37,109 bases of DNA from NCBI GenBank assembly GCA_012799695.1, contig JAAZKT010000103.1:1-37109 (forward strand). Direction: 5' to 3'. A program made the position numbers and the translations under genes. Shown here one piece after another: positions 7,947-16,832 of this stretch. The stretch's first letter is position 1; each line of letters starts with the position of its first letter. This DNA is from Clostridiaceae bacterium (GTDB lineage Bacteria > Bacillota > Clostridia > Saccharofermentanales > DTU023). The notes under the pieces are model-generated. The model saw nothing but the letters and a program-made list of their open reading frames with translations. It was not told the origin of the DNA and did no database searches.

Positions 7947-9308
7947 TTATTCATTCTCGAAAAACTCGCGATACAAGGCGGAGACGGCGCGACGTTTCTC
8001 GTAGTGCTGCATGATAAACAACATACTGATTTCAAAATAGTCAAGCACGACCATCTCAACGCTAATCTGTTCTTTCGCCATAGCCGCTGTGGCTCGCGCC
8101 ATAACGCCGACTGTATCGCGGATGCCCTCACCGACGAGCATGATGATCGAAAGCTGTCGTACGACGGTAACCTGAGTGAGATCGAGTTCACGTTCGAGTC
8201 TCTGGCGAAGCGCGAGTTCGATCTCTAATGGAAACTGTTCCTCTCTGACCACAATGCTGACGGAATCGATCCCGGTCGGGACGTGATGAACATTGATGCC
8301 CAGCTCAGCGAAAATGGCAAGAATCCTGCTGAGGATGCCAACCTCCTGATTGATCAGGATGCGTCTCATATTGACAGAACAGAAATTATCGGATGCCGCA
8401 ATGCCTGTAATAATACGGTCTATGTGCGTTCGCTCAGCGATGATACGTGTACCGGGTGAAGAGGGGTCATTCGTGTTGCGTATATGAATGGGGATATTCA
8501 GTCTCATCACAGGTTCAAGTGCCTCGTGATGAATGATGGAAAAGCCTATGTATGCAAGCTCGCGCATTTCGCGGTAGCTCATCTCAGTGAGAGGTGCGGC
8601 ATCTTCGATAAGTTCTGGGTTAACGGCGAGAACGCCATCGCGATCGGTCCAGTTTTCATAAAGCCTTGCATGAACGGCAGCCGCAAGAATGGCGCCCGTG
8701 ATGTCCGAACCTCCGCGAGAAAAGGTGATCGTATCGCCTTCCGACGTCACGCCGAAAAAACCGGGAAATACGATGATTTCATCGGTCATGGCGAGCGGGG
8801 CGAGGTTCGCATACGTTTCCGGGAGAATCTCTGTGACACCGGCCCGATAGACAAGCTTTAGGCCTGCTTGGCGCGGATCGACATAGCGGGCGCGATGCCC
8901 CTCCTTTTGCAGATATGCCGCGATTATACGCGCCGATGACACTTCACCCATAGCAATGAGAGCGTCACGTGTCGAACGGCTTTGCGGATCGAGTTGTGAA
9001 GCTAAGCGATCAATTTCGATAGACAATTCATTCGCAATGGTCTCTGACAATCCAAGACCTTCCGCGATGTCGTGAAGACGTTCCGCAATTAGGCGACGAT
9101 CCTCAAGACCATCACGTCCCGACTCACTTTCCTTAATAATCGATAACAAGACATCGGTGACCTTTCGATCAGGAAAAACTTTATTCCGGACTCCGGGTGC
9201 CGAGACGACCATTATCTTTCTATCAGGATTCTCCAATACAAGGTCGCATGCACGTTTAATCTGGGAAGCGTCTGAGAGCGATGAACCGCCGAACTTACAA
9301 ACGATCAT
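7947..9308 (-). CDS. lysC: Aspartate kinase (aspartokinase)
   Basis: 453 residues, the normal size for a monofunctional aspartokinase with two C-terminal ACT domains. It phosphorylates L-aspartate, the first step toward lysine, threonine, methionine and diaminopimelate. Visible motifs are KFGGSS at residues 5-10, FSRGGSDITGAILA in the amino-acid kinase domain, and the ACT segments beginning near residue 310 and at VGEGIRDTVGVMA. The isozyme and its feedback inhibitor cannot be told from sequence alone. A strong AAAGGAG lies just upstream of the ATG. The gene overlaps the preceding HAD phosphatase by 14 bp, so the two are probably co-transcribed. It converges on the deacetylase-like gene with 44 bp between stops and no clear terminator. 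No lysine riboswitch was seen upstream. Confidence 0.93.
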   Translation of the reverse strand: MIVCKFGGSSLSDASQIKRACDLVLENPDRKIMVVSAPGVRNKVFPDRKVTDVLLSIIKESESGRDGLEDRRLIAERLHDIAEGLGLSETIANELSIEIDRLASQLDPQSRSTRDALIAMGEVSSARIIAAYLQKEGHRARYVDPRQAGLKLVYRAGVTEILPETYANLAPLAMTDEIIVFPGFFGVTSEGDTITFSRGGSDITGAILAAAVHARLYENWTDRDGVLAVNPELIEDAAPLTEMSYREMRELAYIGFSIIHHEALEPVMRLNIPIHIRNTNDPSSPGTRIIAERTHIDRIITGIAASDNFCSVNMRRILINQEVGILSRILAIFAELGINVHHVPTGIDSVSIVVREEQFPLEIELALRQRLERELDLTQVTVVRQLSIIMLVGEGIRDTVGVMARATAAMAKEQISVEMVVLDYFEISMLFIMQHYEKRRAVSALYREFFENE

Positions 9309-9873
9309 GACACTCTCCTTTCAAATCCTCCCAGTATGAGCGTCCTCCCAGCATAATGAGAATCGATTCGATCGGCCGTTTTATGCGCACGGTGAAAAAC
9401 TCTTTCTGCGATCGTTTTTCCGTGAGGATGACCGGGATTCCTGCGCGTCTAGCAGACAATACGTCCGTAAGTAGCTGATCTCCGATCACTAGGGCATTTT
9501 CATGCGGGCAATCGCGTTGATCCAGATCTTGACAGATACTGTCAATACTCGGTTTTCTGGCATGTGCGATGAAGGATACTCCAAGAGAATCGGCGTAGGA
9601 GCGTGCACGCTCAAAGCCCGCATTTGAAACGATCACGGGGCATAGGCCCGCATTTTTGATGCGTTCGATGACTCTTTCAGCGAAGGCGTCGGCAGTTGTT
9701 GAACCATGCAAGGCGATCGTATTATCAATGTCGACGAGGACAATGCGAACCCCCTGTGCTGCCAACGCTTCAAAATCAATCTCCTCCGGAGTGGAGACAA
9801 TACGATCAGGGAAAAAACGAGTTCGAATCCATTCTGAAAGCCCACGACTCTTCTTGATCTTATGTTGTTTCAT
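9295..9873 (-). CDS. yqeG: YqeG-type HAD-superfamily phosphatase
   Basis: 192 residues, close to the usual length for the YqeG/HAD IIIA subfamily. Motif I is LVDIDNT (nucleophile Asp and Asp+2), motif II is the VIVSN segment, a lysine lies in HARKPS, and the acidic motif is VIGDQLLTD. The family resembles phosphatidylglycerophosphate phosphatases and YqeG, and the substrate here is uncertain. The end of the gene overlaps the aspartokinase start. In many Bacillota yqeG sits beside yqeH or aroE, which is not the case here. It is divergently oriented from efp across a 218-bp gap. The ribosome binding site is weak (ATAGGTAG). Confidence 0.82.
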   Translation of the reverse strand: MKQHKIKKSRGLSEWIRTRFFPDRIVSTPEEIDFEALAAQGVRIVLVDIDNTIALHGSTTADAFAERVIERIKNAGLCPVIVSNAGFERARSYADSLGVSFIAHARKPSIDSICQDLDQRDCPHENALVIGDQLLTDVLSARRAGIPVILTEKRSQKEFFTVRIKRPIESILIMLGGRSYWEDLKGECHDRL

Positions 9874-10091
9874 TTGCGCAGCTACCTATATTTCGTTATC
9901 ACTATACAACCGTATGTTTATCTAGTTCAGACTCATACATACTCTACCATTCAGCGAATAAAATACCATAAGTGGCTTAAAGACGATACCTACGCACATG
10001 ACGAATAAGTTTAACGGTTGCCCGTGCTCGCTCTTTCCCGTAAAATAGCGATAACATCGTATGCATAAGCTACGGATCGCTGGAGGTTTAT
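9874..10091. other. Divergent intergenic region between yqeG and efp
   Basis: This 218-bp gap must hold promoters for both directions. The efp promoter is clear (separate entry). On the minus strand a TATAGT resembling a -10 lies near 9899-9904 by reverse complement, but I found no good -35 partner. No riboswitch-like structure was recognised. Confidence 0.5.
10018..10046 (+). promoter_or_regulatory. Promoter for efp and downstream genes
   Basis: A -35 TTGCCC (10018-10023) and a -10 TAAAAT (10041-10046) are 17 bp apart. The predicted start near 10053 gives a leader of about 39 nt ending in a strong TGGAGGT ribosome binding site before the efp ATG at 10092. Confidence 0.6.
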
Positions 10092-10649
10092 ATGATTAGT
10101 GCGGGAGATTTTCGAAATGGGACTACTTTTGTCATGGATGGACAACCTTGTCAGGTTGTTGAGTTTCAGCATGTAAAACCGGGAAAAGGTTCCGCTTTCG
10201 TCCGCGTCAAGTATAAAAATCTGCAAACGGGAAGCGTAGTTCAATCTAGCTTTAACCCATCTGATAAATACCCGCTTGCTCCTTTAAGCATCCGCGATAT
10301 GTCGTATATCTACGCAGACGGCGAGCTGTACTTTTTCATGGATCAGGAGACATACGAGCAGATCCCGATCGGAAAAGATAGACTCGAGCATGCGCTGCCT
10401 TTTATGAAAGAGGGAATGTCCGTCCGTATCCAGTCGTGGGAAAATGAAATACTGAGCGTCGAGCTTCCCAATATAGTCGAGCTTGAGATTGTCGACTGTG
10501 AGCCTGCCGTTCGCGGCGATACGGCACAGAGCGCAACAAAGAATGCGACGCTTGAAACGGGTGCTGTCATCCGCGTACCACTTTTCATTAGTCAAAACGA
10601 GGTGGTAAGGATTGACACGCGTACGGGAGCTTATTTGGAGCGTGCCTGA
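10092..10649 (+). CDS. efp: Translation elongation factor P
   Basis: 185 residues, full length for EF-P. It binds the ribosome between the P and E sites and relieves stalling at polyproline. The N-terminal KOW-like domain carries the conserved loop HVKPGKGSA with Lys32 at the tip, the residue modified in many bacteria. Two OB-type domains follow, ending in the typical IRVPLFI and RIDTRTGAYLERA signature. No EF-P modification enzyme is visible in the window. The stop overlaps the next gene by one base (TGATG), and a consensus promoter and ribosome binding site precede it. In many Clostridia efp lies just upstream of the spoIIIA sporulation operon, but here it directly abuts asp23. Confidence 0.96.
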   Translation: MISAGDFRNGTTFVMDGQPCQVVEFQHVKPGKGSAFVRVKYKNLQTGSVVQSSFNPSDKYPLAPLSIRDMSYIYADGELYFFMDQETYEQIPIGKDRLEHALPFMKEGMSVRIQSWENEILSVELPNIVELEIVDCEPAVRGDTAQSATKNATLETGAVIRVPLFISQNEVVRIDTRTGAYLERA

Positions 10650-11071
10650 TGCTGGAGGGTGAGAGCCGCCAATTTTCGATTAAAGGTGAACGGACGATGT
10701 CGCAGGGTTTCATCGCCCAATACGCGGCGGAAGCGGCTCTTCACACAGAGGGCGTAAGCGCGCTGAGTAAAGGTGCGATTACAACTCTTAAGGAAGCTAT
10801 CGGTCTGGAGCAGCAAGGTCAAGGTGTGCGTGTTTCTTTCCGTGGAGAGGCTTCCGACGATGTGATCATCACTGTGTATCTCGATGTTTTATTCGGATAT
10901 GTCATGCCTGAAGTGGCTTGGTCAGTCCAAGAGCGCGTCAAGCGAGATGTCGAGAGGTATACGGGGCTCAATGTCGACGCCGTTAACGTTCACGTCATGC
11001 GCGTCATTGAAAGCGAAGAAGCCGGTAAAATTGAGCTCGGCAAATTAATTAATCCGGAGGATTATCTATGA
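10649..11071 (+). CDS. Asp23/Gls24-family envelope stress protein
   Basis: 140 residues of the Asp23/Gls24 (DUF322) family. The N-terminal half has the typical FIAQYAAEAALHTEGV segment, and the C-terminal half has the QERVKRDVERYTGLNVDAVNVHV motif, close to that in the downstream AmaP-like protein. Family members are abundant, cell-wall-stress-linked proteins held at the membrane by AmaP. The ATG overlaps the efp stop by one base without its own clear ribosome binding site, suggesting translational coupling. It overlaps amaP by 4 bp (ATGA). Together with amaP and the DUF2273 gene it forms a compact three-gene set. Confidence 0.88.
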   Translation: MLEGESRQFSIKGERTMSQGFIAQYAAEAALHTEGVSALSKGAITTLKEAIGLEQQGQGVRVSFRGEASDDVIITVYLDVLFGYVMPEVAWSVQERVKRDVERYTGLNVDAVNVHVMRVIESEEAGKIELGKLINPEDYL

Positions 11072-11619
11072 ATCGTTGGGTCCGCTTCGTCCTGATCGTT
11101 TTTTCTTTTGTGTTGGCGGTCATATTTCTCGTCACAATTTTGACGATGGCGAGTAAGGATATCTTGTCGGGCGTTGTTTCGATGATCCTTAACATCGCGC
11201 AAAGGCAATCGAACAGAACGGTTGCGCTCGTTATAGGTTTTGTGGGGTTTATTATTTCGACCATTACATTAATTGTTTCCGTTATGACCGGACGGCTCGC
11301 CAAGACGCGTATACGTTCAAATGAGATTGGGCATATTGAAATCGGCGTCGAGGCGATCGAGAATATTGCCCTGAACGCCGCAAAAATCTCGCAATCCGGT
11401 GTCAAATCGGCGAAAGCGCGCGTTTCGCCGAGTAGGGGCGGGGCTTTGTCCGTTAAATTGATCGTGCAGGCATTCCCTGATGTAGAGATTCCGATGATGA
11501 TGGCGCGTGTACAGGAACGCGTCAAAAAAGACATTGAGAAATATACGGGCATCGAAGTCGGCGACGTCCAAGTGCGCGTGAGCAAGGTTGAGGCTATTTC
11601 GCCTCGCGTGGAGCGATGA
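11068..11619 (+). CDS. amaP: AmaP-like membrane anchor with Asp23-like domain
   Basis: 183 residues. Two membrane segments (about 5-27 and 49-73) flank a short hydrophilic loop. The rest is an Asp23-like soluble domain with a VQERVKKDIEKYTGIEVGDVQV motif resembling the protein upstream. AmaP proteins tether Asp23 homologues to the membrane, and the domain similarity supports direct pairing. An RBS-like CCGGAGG lies before the ATG, inside the asp23 3' end. The overlap with asp23 is ATGA. Confidence 0.86.
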   Translation: MNRWVRFVLIVFSFVLAVIFLVTILTMASKDILSGVVSMILNIAQRQSNRTVALVIGFVGFIISTITLIVSVMTGRLAKTRIRSNEIGHIEIGVEAIENIALNAAKISQSGVKSAKARVSPSRGGALSVKLIVQAFPDVEIPMMMARVQERVKKDIEKYTGIEVGDVQVRVSKVEAISPRVER

Positions 11620-11625
11620 TGGCTT

Positions 11626-11871
11626 ATGAATAAGCACGATTCTCAACGCCGGCAGGTGCGTGAAGAGCGACAACGACTTTCTCCCGGTTTGATTGGGTTT
11701 ATTGTCGGTTTGAGCATTGCCCTGCTATGGGTCCTGTTCGGGTTTTGGAGATTGCTTTTTATCCTCGCTCTTTCGGGGGCGGGTTATTACATCGGCGTGC
11801 GTTATTTTCGCGATCGCGATGCCTTCAAGAAGTTGATTGATAAGATTTTTCCGCCGGGCATGTTTCGCTAG
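11626..11871 (+). CDS. DUF2273 small membrane protein
   Basis: 81 residues. A basic N-terminus (about 20 residues) is followed by two closely spaced hydrophobic segments (about 21-38 and 42-57) and a short charged tail ending in FPPGMFR. This matches the small DUF2273 membrane proteins usually found beside Asp23/AmaP genes. Its function is unknown, and a partner role at the membrane is inferred from context. It lies six bases after amaP and 15 bp before nusB. Confidence 0.8.
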   Translation: MNKHDSQRRQVREERQRLSPGLIGFIVGLSIALLWVLFGFWRLLFILALSGAGYYIGVRYFRDRDAFKKLIDKIFPPGMFR

Positions 11872-11886
11872 TAGGGAACGGTTGTT

Positions 11887-12369
11887 ATGAGCCGACACAG
11901 CGCACGCGAAAAATCCATCATGTTCCTTTACCAAATAGAAGTCCGCGATGGTAACGTTCATAAAATCAAGGAAATGTTTCTCTCACAATACCCGATTGAT
12001 AATGTGGACGATCGGGAGTATTTTAACTTTCTTGTCGACGGCGTCATCGAGCATATGAAGTCGATAGACGATATCATTGCGAAATACCTCCGCGGTTGGA
12101 CTTTAGATCGACAATCATTACTTGATCTTGCTATTCTCCGAGTTGCTGTTCTGGAACTTCTTTTCGATACGAGAGTACCCGTAGAAATTGCCATCTCCGA
12201 GGCAGTGATATTGGCGAACCGATACGGCGACGACAACTCGCGACCGTTCATCAATGCCGTTCTTGGAAGCATTGAAAAGAATGAATGTACGCGCGTCGAG
12301 CCTGTTGTGAAACTGCCGGATGCGTGTAGTGAGCATGCCGGATACCTGAATGACTGCGAGGATTCATAA
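11887..12369 (+). CDS. nusB: Transcription antitermination factor NusB
   Basis: 160 residues. The all-helical NusB fold is recognisable from the opening MSRHSAREKSIMFLYQ, the central ILRVAVLELLF and VPVEIAISEAVILANRYG, and the closing FINAVLGSI. It acts with NusE (ribosomal protein S10) at boxA of rRNA operons to prevent premature termination. A polar tail of about 25 residues extends beyond the typical end. The gene shares one base with the xseA start (TAATG). A folD gene, often present between nusB and xseA in Clostridia, is absent. Confidence 0.95.
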   Translation: MSRHSAREKSIMFLYQIEVRDGNVHKIKEMFLSQYPIDNVDDREYFNFLVDGVIEHMKSIDDIIAKYLRGWTLDRQSLLDLAILRVAVLELLFDTRVPVEIAISEAVILANRYGDDNSRPFINAVLGSIEKNECTRVEPVVKLPDACSEHAGYLNDCEDS

Positions 12370-13664
12370 TGTCCGGTGTATTGTCGGTAGCGGAACTGAA
12401 CCGTGCAGTCAACGAGACGCTGACTAGGGACCCTTTATTGGCGAAGGTACAAGTCAGGGGAGAGATTTCAGGGCTTAAAAAATATCCTTCCGGTCATACA
12501 TATTTCACGTTGAAGGACAGCGAAGCGGCAGTGGATTGTGTGCTTTTCAGGGGAGCCGCAGATAACGTTCGTTTTGAGCTTTTGGATGGCATGAGCGTCG
12601 TTTTGTTCGCGCGCCCTAATCTCTATGACAAGACAGGCAGATTTCAACTGATCGTTAGTGGTGCTCGCGAAGAAGGGGTAGGCGATCTATACACGAGATT
12701 TATCAAGCTCAAGGAGAAGCTAGAGCGCGAGGGTTTGTTTGACGCGAGCAAGAAAAAGCCGATCCCGACAATCCCAAAGCGCGTCGTTGCTGTGACTTCC
12801 AGCTCCGGCGCCGTCATACGCGATATGATTCATGTGATACGCAGGCGCTTCCCCGGTATGAGATTAATATTGATACCGGTTGCCGTCCAAGGGATTGGTG
12901 CAGAAAATGAAATCGCGGCCGCGATCGCAACTGCCAATCGACTCCACTTAGGCGATGTCATCATTGTGGGGCGTGGTGGCGGTTCGCAGGAGGACTTACA
13001 GCCGTTCAATGAGGAAGTGACGGCGAGGGCAATCGCCGAGTCCGAGATACCGGTCATTTCCGCCGTGGGGCATGAGACTGACTATACGATTGCCGATTTT
13101 GTCGCCGATCTTCGCGCTCCGACGCCGTCCGCCGCAGCAGAGCTTGTTGTGCCGTTGAAAAATGCGCTCTACGAGAGGCTCGAATTGCTTTCATCTTCGT
13201 TAGAGCAGGCTCTTGCGAATCGTTTAGAGTCTTCCGGCAGGCATTTGACGCATTTGGTAAGTCGTCCTGTTCTCGTAAAGCCTACTGCTATCGTCGAGCG
13301 ACACCATGTGAGGCTTGCGCTCCATCGTCAGCGTCTTGTGAATATATTTCCTAAGAGAATGACTGACACGGGCATACGGTATGAGCGTTTTGAAGAGAGA
13401 TTCCATACGGCGATTCAACGCATTAAAACAAATCGCGAGTCTCAACTTGAGACGTTGACAAAGGCGCTCGAAGCCCTTTCACCGCTTGCCGTGCTCACGA
13501 GAGGGTATTCCGTTGTCAGACGCCCCACAGGCGACATGGTCATGTCGGCTTCTTCTTTGAAAAAAGACGACCGAGTCGATCTCATATTTGCTGACGGTGA
13601 GGTGCATGCGCGAATTTTAGATTCAGCGAGTGAATTGGACAACGGGTCTTCGAATCAATTCTAA
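12369..13664 (+). CDS. xseA: Exodeoxyribonuclease VII large subunit
   Basis: 431 residues, slightly short for the family. The N-terminal OB-fold shows VRGEISGLKKYPSGHTYFTLKD. The catalytic core has VGRGGGSQEDLQPFNEE and the SAVGHETDYTIADFVAD and RAPTPSAAAE motifs, followed by a coiled-coil stalk and a C-terminal segment with LTRGYSVV. With XseB it degrades single-stranded DNA from both ends. Translation should be coupled to nusB through the one-base overlap. The small subunit gene follows after a 65-bp gap. Confidence 0.96.
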   Translation: MSGVLSVAELNRAVNETLTRDPLLAKVQVRGEISGLKKYPSGHTYFTLKDSEAAVDCVLFRGAADNVRFELLDGMSVVLFARPNLYDKTGRFQLIVSGAREEGVGDLYTRFIKLKEKLEREGLFDASKKKPIPTIPKRVVAVTSSSGAVIRDMIHVIRRRFPGMRLILIPVAVQGIGAENEIAAAIATANRLHLGDVIIVGRGGGSQEDLQPFNEEVTARAIAESEIPVISAVGHETDYTIADFVADLRAPTPSAAAELVVPLKNALYERLELLSSSLEQALANRLESSGRHLTHLVSRPVLVKPTAIVERHHVRLALHRQRLVNIFPKRMTDTGIRYERFEERFHTAIQRIKTNRESQLETLTKALEALSPLAVLTRGYSVVRRPTGDMVMSASSLKKDDRVDLIFADGEVHARILDSASELDNGSSNQF

Positions 13665-13729
13665 GTTTCCGTTGCTCATGAGCGCATACGCATATGATAA
13701 ATAAGGATCATTCAGATAGGAGGAATAAA

Positions 13730-13963
13730 ATGACTGACTGCAAACTTCCTGAAGATTTAACTTACGAGGATGCCATCAAGAGGCTTGAGGAGATAGTTAC
13801 AACGCTTGAGCGCGGTGAAGGGTCCCTCGACAGATCGATGGAATTATTCCGTGAAGGTATCGCATTGTCGACTTTCTGCGCTGATAAGTTAAATGCGATG
13901 AGAGAGGAGATGCTCATTCTTGTCGATCAATCGGGGCGTACGGAGCCATTCGCGGATGAATAA
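13730..13963 (+). CDS. xseB: Exodeoxyribonuclease VII small subunit
   Basis: 77 residues, typical for XseB. The signature LTYEDAIKRLEEIVTTLERGEGSLD and a helical C-terminus are present. The start is decided by a near-perfect AGGAGG at 13718-13723, six bases before the ATG at 13730. An in-frame ATG at 13694 would add twelve unlikely residues. The 3' end overlaps ispA by eight bases. Confidence 0.95.
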   Translation: MTDCKLPEDLTYEDAIKRLEEIVTTLERGEGSLDRSMELFREGIALSTFCADKLNAMREEMLILVDQSGRTEPFADE

Positions 13964-14876
13964 CATCGATTTTCATAAAGATCAGTACGAGCGCGACAGA
14001 GTATGTATTGAGGCGATACTCGATGAATGTCTCACGCCGCCTCGAGGATTCAAACAAAGTCAAGTCTGGCAGGCTGCTCGATATAGTGTGTTGGGAGGCG
14101 GAAAGCGGATCCGTCCGATCTTGCTCCTCATGACGTGTCGTATTTTTGGTGACGATGTTCCGGATACCGCGTATCGCTTCGCGGCGGCAATCGAGATGAT
14201 TCATTCGTATTCGCTTGTCCACGATGATCTTCCTGCGATGGACAATGATGATTATAGACGCGGACAACCTTCTTGCCATAAGGTCTTCGGCGAGGGAATC
14301 GCGATCTTGGCGGGCGACCTTCTCTTGAATCTCGCATATGAGTCGATGCTCGACTCAATTGGGACGCTATGTTCGGAAGCGCACATGCGAGCGATGAGTA
14401 CTGTCGCCAAAGCAGCTGGCGGTCGCGGGATGGTGCTCGGGCAAGATCTCGATCTTTCCATGGAAGCTGCTTACCTATCCACCGTGTCGATTGAAGACGT
14501 TGAGTCGATGGCTTTACTGAAGACAGGTTCCTTGATTGCCTGTGCCATTGAAACTGCCGGTCATTTATGCGGTGCCTGCGATGAGGATTTGAAGGATCTC
14601 AGGCTTGCAGGGAAACATCTCGGGCTTGCATTCCAAATTAGAGATGATATCCTTGATGGCGTTGAGTTAAGCGACCATTTCGGAAAAACCAGGCATAAAG
14701 ATGAACGCGACGGCAAGAAGACTTTTGTTACGGTTGCCGGACGAGAGAAAGCGATTGCTTTATTGTCGGAGCATACAGATGCCGCCATGAATGCATTCCT
14801 GCGCCTAGGGCGGCGCGGAAAAGAGGTAGGAGTTCTGATTGAATTGACACGCCGTCTAATGGAAAGGACATATTAA
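13956..14876 (+). CDS. ispA: Farnesyl/geranyl diphosphate synthase (polyprenyl synthetase)
   Basis: 306 residues. The first aspartate-rich motif HDDLPAMDNDDYRRG (residues about 89-103) and the second, RDDILDG, bind magnesium and diphosphate. GGGKRIRP near residue 47 is the substrate-binding motif. This enzyme condenses DMAPP with IPP to make short-chain prenyl diphosphates. It fits its position directly before dxs, which starts the non-mevalonate pathway to the same precursors. The ATG at 13956 has a GGAG about ten bases upstream and overlaps xseB by eight bases. A TTG at 13920 would extend the protein without clear homology. Confidence 0.94.
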   Translation: MNNIDFHKDQYERDRVCIEAILDECLTPPRGFKQSQVWQAARYSVLGGGKRIRPILLLMTCRIFGDDVPDTAYRFAAAIEMIHSYSLVHDDLPAMDNDDYRRGQPSCHKVFGEGIAILAGDLLLNLAYESMLDSIGTLCSEAHMRAMSTVAKAAGGRGMVLGQDLDLSMEAAYLSTVSIEDVESMALLKTGSLIACAIETAGHLCGACDEDLKDLRLAGKHLGLAFQIRDDILDGVELSDHFGKTRHKDERDGKKTFVTVAGREKAIALLSEHTDAAMNAFLRLGRRGKEVGVLIELTRRLMERTY

Positions 14877-14878
14877 CC

Positions 14879-16801
14879 TTGAAAGATTATACATTGCTCT
14901 CTTCAATCGACGGACCTTCCGCGATACGTAATCTGTCTTTCGACGAGAAGGAGCAGTTGGCGCAGGAAGTGCGTGATTACATCATAGAGATCGTTGCCGC
15001 TAATGGCGGTCATCTCGCACCGAATCTCGGTGTTGTCGACTTAATTATTTCAATGCTTTCTTCATTGAATCTCCCAGAGGATTCCGTTGTATTCGATGTA
15101 GGACATCAATGCTACGCTTGGAAAATTCTCACGGATCGGCGTGAAGAGTTTCGGTCTCTGCGTCGGAAGGGCGGTCTATCCGGCTTTCCGAAGCGTGAGG
15201 AGAGTCCATATGATTCGTTCAACACGGGACACAGCAGCACGTCGATTTCTGCTGCGCTCGGGATTGCGCGTGCCAAGCGGACGAAAGGTGATAATAGTCG
15301 TACAGTCGCACTGATCGGAGATGGATCCATCGGCGGCGGCATGGCATTTGAGGCGCTGTCGGATGCCGGTCAGTCCGGTGAAAATCTTCTCGTCATATTA
15401 AATGACAACCAGATGTGCATCGATCAAGTCGTCGGCGGTTTAGCGCATCATTTCGAGAAGCTGCGCACCTCACAACGCTATATCCGCTTGAAGACGACGT
15501 GGGAGGTGAGACTCGACCGCATCCCTTTGATCGGCAAGCCGATTATTAAACTTCTCGCGGCTGTCAAGAGAAATCTTAGATTGTGGAGACGACAGGACGG
15601 AGGCATCTTCGAGCAATTAGGCTTTCGATATTATGGACCGATTGACGGACATGATCTGAAAGACTTGGATCGACACCTACGGGCCTTAAGGCTAGTTCGC
15701 GGTCCCGTTCTGTTACATGTCATGACAGTGAAGGGGAAAGGTTATCCGTTTGCTGAAGATGCTCCTGCTGACTATCACGGCGTCGCGCCGTTCGATTTGA
15801 TTAACGGCAAATCATCGTCTGAAGATGGAATGAAAACGTTTTCACGCGTTTTCGGCGAGACAATGATCGAGTTAGCGCAGGTCGATCACGATGTTGTTGC
15901 CGTCACCGCGGCCATGATGCAAGGAACTGGGCTGCAGACTTTCTCAGAAAAATTCCCCGATCGATTGTTTGACGTAGGAATTGCCGAACAACATGCCGTG
16001 ACTATGGCGGCCGGTATGGCAATCGGAGGCTTGAAACCGTATGTAGCAATATACAGTACATTTATGCAGCGGGCTCTTGATCAGTTGATTCACGATGTCT
16101 GTCTCCAAAATCTTCCCGTTGTTTTCGCACTGGATCGTGCGGGATGTGTAGGCGGCGATGGCGAGACGCATCAAGGGATTTTCGACCTCACCATGACGCT
16201 TTCCTATCCTAATCTGAGCGTATTCGCGCCTGCGACGGCATCGGATTTACGCGCGGTACTTTTACTGTCGCTGCGACATGACGGACCGATCCTGATTCGT
16301 TATCCTCACGACATCGCTGATTCACGCTGTCTCCTTCCAGAAGATTTTGACGAGGATTGCGATGACTTGAGCAAACTCGTTCCGCTTCGCAGAATAGAAA
16401 GCGGCGATGATCTAACTGTGGTTTCTTTAGGTGCTACACTTACGAATACGGTGAAAGCAGTGGAGCTTGTCGTGAATAATTCAAAGAATAATATTTCCAT
16501 CGATCTCTTTTCCTGCATCTCCGCAGTTCCTTTTGATTATTACAATATGTTAGAATCTATACAGAGGACGGGAAGATTATTCGTCGTCGAAGATGGTTGC
16601 GAACTGGGTGGTTTTGGTTCGAGGATCGTTTCGGAAGTGATGCGGTCTTCTGCGAAGGTGTCGATTGACTTTGCCGGAGTCCGTAACCGGACAGTTGGTC
16701 AGGCAACTAGGGCGGAGCTCCTCAGCGATGAAGGGCTCGACGCAGCAGGACTCGCGGAGCGTATGACTCGTCTTATCGAAGAATCACCCAAATCGGGATA
16801 A
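14879..16801 (+). CDS. dxs: 1-deoxy-D-xylulose-5-phosphate synthase
   Basis: 640 residues, normal for Dxs. The thiamine diphosphate motif is GDGSIGGGMAFEALSDAG with ILNDNQM. GFRYYGPIDGHDL, GIAEQHAVTMAAGMA and DRAGCVGGDGETHQG are the other family signatures. It condenses pyruvate and glyceraldehyde 3-phosphate, the first step of the MEP isoprenoid pathway. The likely start is TTG at 14879, two bases after the ispA stop, with a GGAAAGG about ten bases upstream. The tlyA gene that often follows dxs in Bacillota is absent and nadK comes next. Confidence 0.96.
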   Translation: MKDYTLLSSIDGPSAIRNLSFDEKEQLAQEVRDYIIEIVAANGGHLAPNLGVVDLIISMLSSLNLPEDSVVFDVGHQCYAWKILTDRREEFRSLRRKGGLSGFPKREESPYDSFNTGHSSTSISAALGIARAKRTKGDNSRTVALIGDGSIGGGMAFEALSDAGQSGENLLVILNDNQMCIDQVVGGLAHHFEKLRTSQRYIRLKTTWEVRLDRIPLIGKPIIKLLAAVKRNLRLWRRQDGGIFEQLGFRYYGPIDGHDLKDLDRHLRALRLVRGPVLLHVMTVKGKGYPFAEDAPADYHGVAPFDLINGKSSSEDGMKTFSRVFGETMIELAQVDHDVVAVTAAMMQGTGLQTFSEKFPDRLFDVGIAEQHAVTMAAGMAIGGLKPYVAIYSTFMQRALDQLIHDVCLQNLPVVFALDRAGCVGGDGETHQGIFDLTMTLSYPNLSVFAPATASDLRAVLLLSLRHDGPILIRYPHDIADSRCLLPEDFDEDCDDLSKLVPLRRIESGDDLTVVSLGATLTNTVKAVELVVNNSKNNISIDLFSCISAVPFDYYNMLESIQRTGRLFVVEDGCELGGFGSRIVSEVMRSSAKVSIDFAGVRNRTVGQATRAELLSDEGLDAAGLAERMTRLIEESPKSG

Positions 16802-16832
16802 TGGCAGTATCCCGGCTTGAAAGGTTGTAATC

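Noticed and set aside
9874-10091. Lysine riboswitch upstream of the yqeG-lysC operon
   Set aside because: No stem-rich conserved leader recognisable in the gap, and yqeG is the first gene rather than lysC.
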